Translations under genes and position numbers: made by a program
Part shown: positions 37,001 to 43,098 of the stretch, one piece after another
Layout of the letters: every line of letters starts with the position of its first letter
Position numbering within the stretch: the first letter of the stretch is position 1
DNA from: an uncultured Clostridia bacterium
GTDB taxonomy: Bacteria > Bacillota > Clostridia > TANB77 > CAG-508
Assembly (NCBI GenBank): GCA_947624655.1
Contig: CANQLH010000017.1
Location: forward strand, 1 to 43,098
DNA length: 43,098 nt
Direction of reading: 5' to 3'
The notes under the pieces: generated by a model
Databases searched by the model: none
What the model saw: only the letters and a program-made list of their open reading frames with translations
What the model was told of the DNA's origin: nothing

Positions 37001-38310
37001 TTACAAAGTTTGTTTTTCGTCTATCCCTAGCAATGTATCATTTTTTACATCTATTATCTTTACATCTATTATTTTATTTTCAATATTATTTTTTTCATTA
37101 ATAATCTCTACATACAAATAATTTTTTGTATGACCCATAAAGCTTTTATCATTCATTTCTTCAACCAAAACCTTTACTGTTTTGCCTATGTAATGTCTAT
37201 TATATTCCTGCTGTATATCATTTGATAAATTTATTATTTCTTTACTTCTCTTTTCTTTTATCTCTGGTAAAACTTGGTTTGGAAACAACGCTGCCTTTGT
37301 TCCTTCTCTTACGGAATATTTGAATACATGTATTTTATAAAATTTTATTTCTTTTAAGAAATTATATGTTTCTATAAATTCCTCTTCCGTTTCTCCTGGG
37401 AAACCAACTATAATATCTGCTGTAAGTATAACATCTTTAAAATATTCTCTTATTAATTTTACTGCTTCTGCAAATTCTTCGGCGGTGTATCTTCTATTCA
37501 TTCTTTTTAGCACAGTTGTTGAACCACTTTGTAAAGACAAATGAAAGTGGTTGCATATCTTTTCTAACTTCACTAGTCTTTCTAAAAAATCTTTCGTAAT
37601 AAGCTTTGGTTCTAGTGACCCTAGCCTTATTCTCTCTATCCCATCAATCTTATTTATCTCTTCTAGTAAATCTATAAGTGATATATTATCATCAAAATCT
37701 TTTCCATATGATGCAATATGAATTCCTGTAAGAACAACTTCTTTTATCCCAATACTCGCAATTTTTCTTACTTCATTCATTATCTCTTCTACATTCCTAC
37801 TTTTTACTCTTCCCCTCGCATATGGAATTATGCAATAAGAGCAAAATCTATCACACCCGATCTTGAATCTTTATAACTGCTCTAATTTTTTCTGTATAAG
37901 TTGTTGTCCCAAATTCTACATATTCTTTTTGATTCATTACATCTGTTATATTTTCTTGTCTGTCTTTATTATAATTTTCTACATAGTCTAATATATCTTT
38001 TTTTTCATTATTGCCTAGCAAAATATCTATTTCTTTTATATCCTTTAATTTATCTTTTGCAACTTGTACATAGCATCCAATCACAACTAAAATACTATCT
38101 TTATTCTTTTTCTTTGCCCTTCTTAATATTTGTCTCGATTTTTTATCTGATATGCTCGTTACTGTGCATGTATTTACTATATACACATCTGCTTTATCCT
38201 CAAAATCAACTACTTTATACCCTTTTTGTATGAATTTTTGTATTATAGCATTTGATTCGTACTGATTTGTCTTACAACCGCAAAGTATAAATTGCTACTG
38301 TTTTCTCCAT
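37001..38310 (-). CDS. mtaB: tRNA t6A37 methylthiotransferase MtaB, two CGG +1 shifts
   Basis: Three frames encode a complete radical-SAM methylthiotransferase. From ATG 38310, in-frame TTG-CGG-TTG (38280-38278) breaks the start; skipping the C gives VAIYTLGCKTNQYES, the UPF0004 Cys motif. A second in-frame GAT-CGG-GTG (37859-37857), repaired the same way, gives [20 protein letters not shown], the CxxxCxxC cluster motif. Then come VLTGIHIASYG, SLEP, HFHLSLQSGS and a C-terminal TRAM domain. The length with two shifts is 435 aa, normal for MtaB. The two shifts bracket the essential Cys motifs, so an unshifted product would be inactive. Confidence 0.93.
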
Positions 38311-38336
38311 ATTTTTTCCTTTTATTTTAAATAAAA

Positions 38337-39643
<1,307 letters not shown>

Positions 39644-42600
39644 CTACTTGTAAGTAACCTGACTCGTTTTACATCCTCGAAATATTTCATCAAAATTTTG
39701 CATTCGAGTTTCCCAGCCTTCTCCAACATATATTGTACCTAGATTTGTACAATCGGCGAACATTTGGATTGCGCTGGTCACGTTTGTCGTCACGAAGGAT
39801 CTTAAGTCTAGTGTAGTGAGCGACTCGCAATCAGCGAACATCACGCTCATCTCGCTAACTTGTCGTGTGTCAAATGAATGAACATCTATACTTTTCATAG
39901 AACTGCAGCCCCTAAACATATCCCCCATGTCGGTCACTTTTGACGTATTAAAATTACCTAAATCTATTTGCGTTAGACCCGAACAGTCTCGAAACATGGC
40001 AAACATGTCCGTCACACTGGACGTATCAAAATTACCTAAATCTATTTGTTTTAGACCGGAACAACCTGCAAACATCTGCTTCATGTCCTTCACCTTCGAC
40101 GTTTTAAAACCACTTAAATTTAGCTGGGTTAGGTTACTACACCCATAAAACATGGTCCTCATGTCAGTTACATTTTCTGTATTAAATGAATAAACATCTA
40201 AACTTTGTAATGAACTGCAATAGCTAAACATGTCCGCCATGGTGGTCACTTTTGACGTATTAAAGTTACTTATATTTAACTCTGTTAGTCTTCCACAATC
40301 AGCAAACATGTACGCCATATCCGTCACTTGGGCCGTGTTAAAAGAACTAACATTTAACTTCTCCAAAGCTTGACACTTGTGAAACATCCCGTTCATGTTT
40401 TTCACATTTCTGGTATCAAAAGTCCTTAAGTCTAATTGGGTTAACAATTTACAATAATAAAACATGTCATTCATATCTGTGACACTCGTCGTGTCGAAGG
40501 AACCTAAGTCTAACTCTGTTAATGCATAGCATTCGTTGAACATATCAGCCATCGTGGTCACTTTTGACGTATTTAAACCACTTAAATTTACCTGGGTTAG
40601 TCCCGTACAGTCCTCAAACATGGAGCTCATGTTAGCATTGGGTCCCGTACTAAATGTATGAACATCTAAATTTGTTAATGAACTGCATCTATAAAACATG
40701 TGGCTCATATCTGTTACATTCGACGTATTAAAAGTACTTAAGTCTAGTAGTGTTAAACCTGTGCAGCTATCAAACATTGCCAACATGGTCGTAACTTTTG
40801 ACGTATTAAAGTTACTTAAATTTAGTTGCGTTAGGCTACGACAGCTAGTAAACATGTAGCTCATGTCAGTTACGTTTTCTGTGTTAAAGCCAGTTAAATT
40901 TAGCTTCGTTAGACTTTGGCAACGATTAAACATAAAACTCATATTGGTAACATTTCTCGTGTCAAATCCACTTACATCTACACTTTTTAGCTTATCACAC
41001 AAGCCAAACATACTTGACATATTAGTTACTCTACTAGTATCTAATTTTTGTATATTTTTTATTTCGGTTAGTTCTCCACAATGCCAAAACCACCTTCTTG
41101 TGCTAGTAGGGTGTATTTCATCTAGGAAATCTACGGTTTTTATAGAGCTTAGAACTTCACTACCACTAGGATTATCCCAAGGTGCTCTTTCATTTTCAAA
41201 TATGCCATCCTTTATATTTCCATAATCTTTTGATAAAGTTTTATTTGTTAAATAACTACTATCTTTTCCAAATGTTAGAGTTCCATCAGTATATAACCTG
41301 ACATATATTGTAGGTATTACTTTTATTGTACATTTTGCTGTTGCATTTGGATTATCTTCTGATTGTACTGTTACTGTTGTTTCTCCTTCTTTTAATCCTG
41401 TTATTGTTACTGTTTTTCCACTTTCATCTTCACTTATTGAAACAATATCTGTTGATTCTGCTTTCCATATTAATTTTTGATTTGTTGCATTTTCTGGTTG
41501 TATTGTTGCCCTTAATGTTGTTGTTTTTCTTTCTTCCATTTCTACATTTGTTGGTGTTAATGATACACTTATTACTGACACTTTGGTTGTTGCTGTTGCT
41601 TTTTCCCCTTCTTTTGTATTTCCTGCCTCATCTATTAATATTACTCGTAAGTCATATGTCTGTCCTGATATTAATCCTGTATAATCATATGTAAATGTAT
41701 TCTCTGTTGAAGCTTGCATGCTTCCACTATTTTGCCATATGTTCTCACTTGATTTTTTATATTGGAACTGATATCCCGCTATTCCTGATGTTACATCTTC
41801 TCCTTCTGCTGTTACATTTATTACTGTTGTATCATAACTATTTACTTTTAGTTCTGCTTTTGTAGGTTCTGTTACATCTCTTTTTACTGTCGCTGATGCT
41901 TCTGTTGTTGATTTGTTTCCTGCTTTGTCTATTGTCTTTGCTGTTATTTCTGTTGTTCCGTCTTTATTTATTAATACCGTTTGTGTTATTGTTCCTGCTG
42001 CTGTTGTTCTGGTTTCGTTTCCTACCGTATACTCTATCTGCCATGCTCCTGAATGTGTGTCCTTTTGTGTTGCTGATATCGTTGCTGTTATATCTCCTGT
42101 TTTATACCATCCATTTGTTCCAGTTGCTATTGCTGGATTTAATGTTATTGTTGGAATTGTTGGTGCTACATTGTCTTTGTTTACTATATTATTTGTTGCT
42201 GTTTCTGATAAGTTTCCTGCTTTATCTATTGTCTGGGCTGTTATTTCTGTTGTTCCATTTTCTGTTATTGTAAATGTTATATTATTTGTGGTCGTTTCTG
42301 GTATCCTATGTTCTCCTGTTGTACTATATTTTATTCCTAATGTTCCTGATATTTCATTTGCTCCTGTTACATCTTCTCCTGGTGTTATTGTTACTTCTAC
42401 ATTTTGTTTATACCATCCATTTGTTGTCTCTCCTCCTGATAAGCTTATCTTTGGCGCTGTCGGTGCTGTTTTATCTATCTTTATTTCTCTTTCTCTTTTT
42501 TCTGTTATATCTCCTTCTGTTCCTGTTCCAAATGCTACTACTTTGCTTATTCCTTCTTCTGTTGCTTTGAAAGTTACTTCTCTTCCTGGCTGTGTCCTTT

Positions 42601-43098
42601 GAGATATTTCGTTTGCTCCTTCTACTCTATATGTTATGCTTGCTAAGTCTGACCTATCATCTGTTGAACTATCTCTTATTGTTACTTCTACATCTCCTCT
42701 ATACCAGCCATTTGTCTCTTCATATGGACATGATAATTCTATTGTTGGTGGTAGTACTTCTCCTTTGGTTGTAACTTGCATGTTTGTGCTTATCTTTTTG
42801 TTTCCTGCTTCGTCTTCTGCTTCTACATATACTATATATGTTTCTTTTGGTTCTAGCTCTCCTATTGTTCCATTTCCATCTTCACTACTTCCCTTTAGTA
42901 TATTTTCCCCATTTAAGTTTACAAAGAAATTGTAATTTACTACGCTTGAATGTTCATCTGTTGTTGCTGCTGATATGTCAAAACTATATGGTCCTACATT
43001 TGTATATAATGCTTGAAAATCTCTTGGTGGTTCATTGTCTTTTTTTACTGCTACTGTTTTTACATCTGATTTATTTCCTGCTTTGTCTTCTATTACTA
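39644..43098 (-). CDS. Large surface protein: Ig-like domains plus DUF285 repeats (5' end outside window)
   Basis: The open frame runs from the window edge to 39644, at least 1150 aa, with no start visible; the apparent Met at 42781 is internal. From N to C: Ig-like domains (about 41850-43098), three with an NGWY motif and ending in KAGN; a fibronectin-like domain (near 41600-41850); a BIG2 domain (near 41280-41580); and then about 18 BspA-type DUF285 leucine-rich repeats of 22-24 residues (39680-41090) with the pattern VTDMSxMFxxCxxLTxLDLSxFNT. No LPXTG or C-terminal anchor is seen. DUF285 proteins are adhesins or surface proteins. The repeat part looks less AT-rich than its neighbours. Confidence 0.85.
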   Translation of the reverse strand, partial: VIEDKAGNKSDVKTVAVKKDNEPPRDFQALYTNVGPYSFDISAATTDEHSSVVNYNFFVNLNGENILKGSSEDGNGTIGELEPKETYIVYVEAEDEAGNKKISTNMQVTTKGEVLPPTIELSCPYEETNGWYRGDVEVTIRDSSTDDRSDLASITYRVEGANEISQRTQPGREVTFKATEEGISKVVAFGTGTEGDITEKREREIKIDKTAPTAPKISLSGGETTNGWYKQNVEVTITPGEDVTGANEISGTLGIKYSTTGEHRIPETTTNNITFTITENGTTEITAQTIDKAGNLSETATNNIVNKDNVAPTIPTITLNPAIATGTNGWYKTGDITATISATQKDTHSGAWQIEYTVGNETRTTAAGTITQTVLINKDGTTEITAKTIDKAGNKSTTEASATVKRDVTEPTKAELKVNSYDTTVINVTAEGEDVTSGIAGYQFQYKKSSENIWQNSGSMQASTENTFTYDYTGLISGQTYDLRVILIDEAGNTKEGEKATATTKVSVISVSLTPTNVEMEERKTTTLRATIQPENATNQKLIWKAESTDIVSISEDESGKTVTITGLKEGETTVTVQSEDNPNATAKCTIKVIPTIYVRLYTDGTLTFGKDSSYLTNKTLSKDYGNIKDGIFENERAPWDNPSGSEVLSSIKTVDFLDEIHPTSTRRWFWHCGELTEIKNIQKLDTSRVTNMSSMFGLCDKLKSVDVSGFDTRNVTNMSFMFNRCQSLTKLNLTGFNTENVTDMSYMFTSCRSLTQLNLSNFNTSKVTTMLAMFDSCTGLTLLDLSTFNTSNVTDMSHMFYRCSSLTNLDVHTFSTGPNANMSSMFEDCTGLTQVNLSGLNTSKVTTMADMFNECYALTELDLGSFDTTSVTDMNDMFYYCKLLTQLDLRTFDTRNVKNMNGMFHKCQALEKLNVSSFNTAQVTDMAYMFADCGRLTELNISNFNTSKVTTMADMFSYCSSLQSLDVYSFNTENVTDMRTMFYGCSNLTQLNLSGFKTSKVKDMKQMFAGCSGLKQIDLGNFDTSSVTDMFAMFRDCSGLTQIDLGNFNTSKVTDMGDMFRGCSSMKSIDVHSFDTRQVSEMSVMFADCESLTTLDLRSFVTTNVTSAIQMFADCTNLGTIYVGEGWETRMQNFDEIFRGCKTSQVTYK

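Noticed and set aside
42781-42781. Met at 42781 as the start of the surface protein
   Set aside because: The same frame stays open to the window edge and encodes further Ig-like sequence, and no ribosome site precedes this Met.

Overview
This window comes from a low-GC, spore-forming Firmicute, most likely an uncultured gut-type clostridium. The evidence is AT-rich coding DNA, AGA-dominated Arg usage, GGAGG ribosome sites, and sporulation genes (SigG with a SigF-type promoter, a BofC-like protein, YlmC/YmxH). Most genes lie on the minus strand.

The strongest signal is a recoding pattern. Seven genes (a serine recombinase, ylmC, two paralogous membrane proteins, galE, an SbcD/YhaO phosphoesterase, mtaB and mreB; eight counting both paralogs) are broken into out-of-frame pieces at eleven places. 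At each break the upstream frame has an in-frame CGG codon, and dropping its C (a +1 shift) restores the family sequence by reading the next three bases as a GGN glycine codon. Restored lengths fit exactly (MreB 334 aa, GalE 332 aa, MtaB 435 aa). By hand scan I found no in-frame CGG read as ordinary Arg, although CGG occurs about fifty times in the other two phases of genes. CGG therefore looks like an unassigned codon, a +1-shift codon, or the start of a CGGN glycine quadruplet. A systematic sequence error must be excluded.

The second main feature is a 9.8-kb mobile element (about 4318-14122) inserted inside ylmC. It is flanked by imperfect 22-bp direct repeats (18/22), and the two ylmC halves lie outside them. 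It carries a large serine recombinase, a small SHOCT-like protein, a FokI-like type IIS restriction enzyme with its two-domain adenine methyltransferase, an unknown protein, and a TOTE-type primase-helicase. It is a defence island in a sporulation-family gene, arranged like a skin-type intervening element.

Layout: 1-4139 BofC-like protein, transglutaminase-like protein, two-component system; 4217-14234 ylmC and the element; 14280-16121 a repeat protein and a coupled small gene; 16230-19058 sigG, Smr-domain protein, secG, tyrS; 19244-20458 small protein, tRNA-Met, a structured intergenic RNA candidate, PBECR-like nuclease; 20633-22566 small genes and two paralogous membrane proteins; 22666-29438 small protein, rpoD, dnaG, glmM, galE, carD; 29535-33311 purH, a long palindromic element, dapB, prfA; 33372-38310 YhaN/YhaO-like pair, small gene, mtaB; 38337-43098 mreB and a large repeat-rich surface protein that runs off the window.
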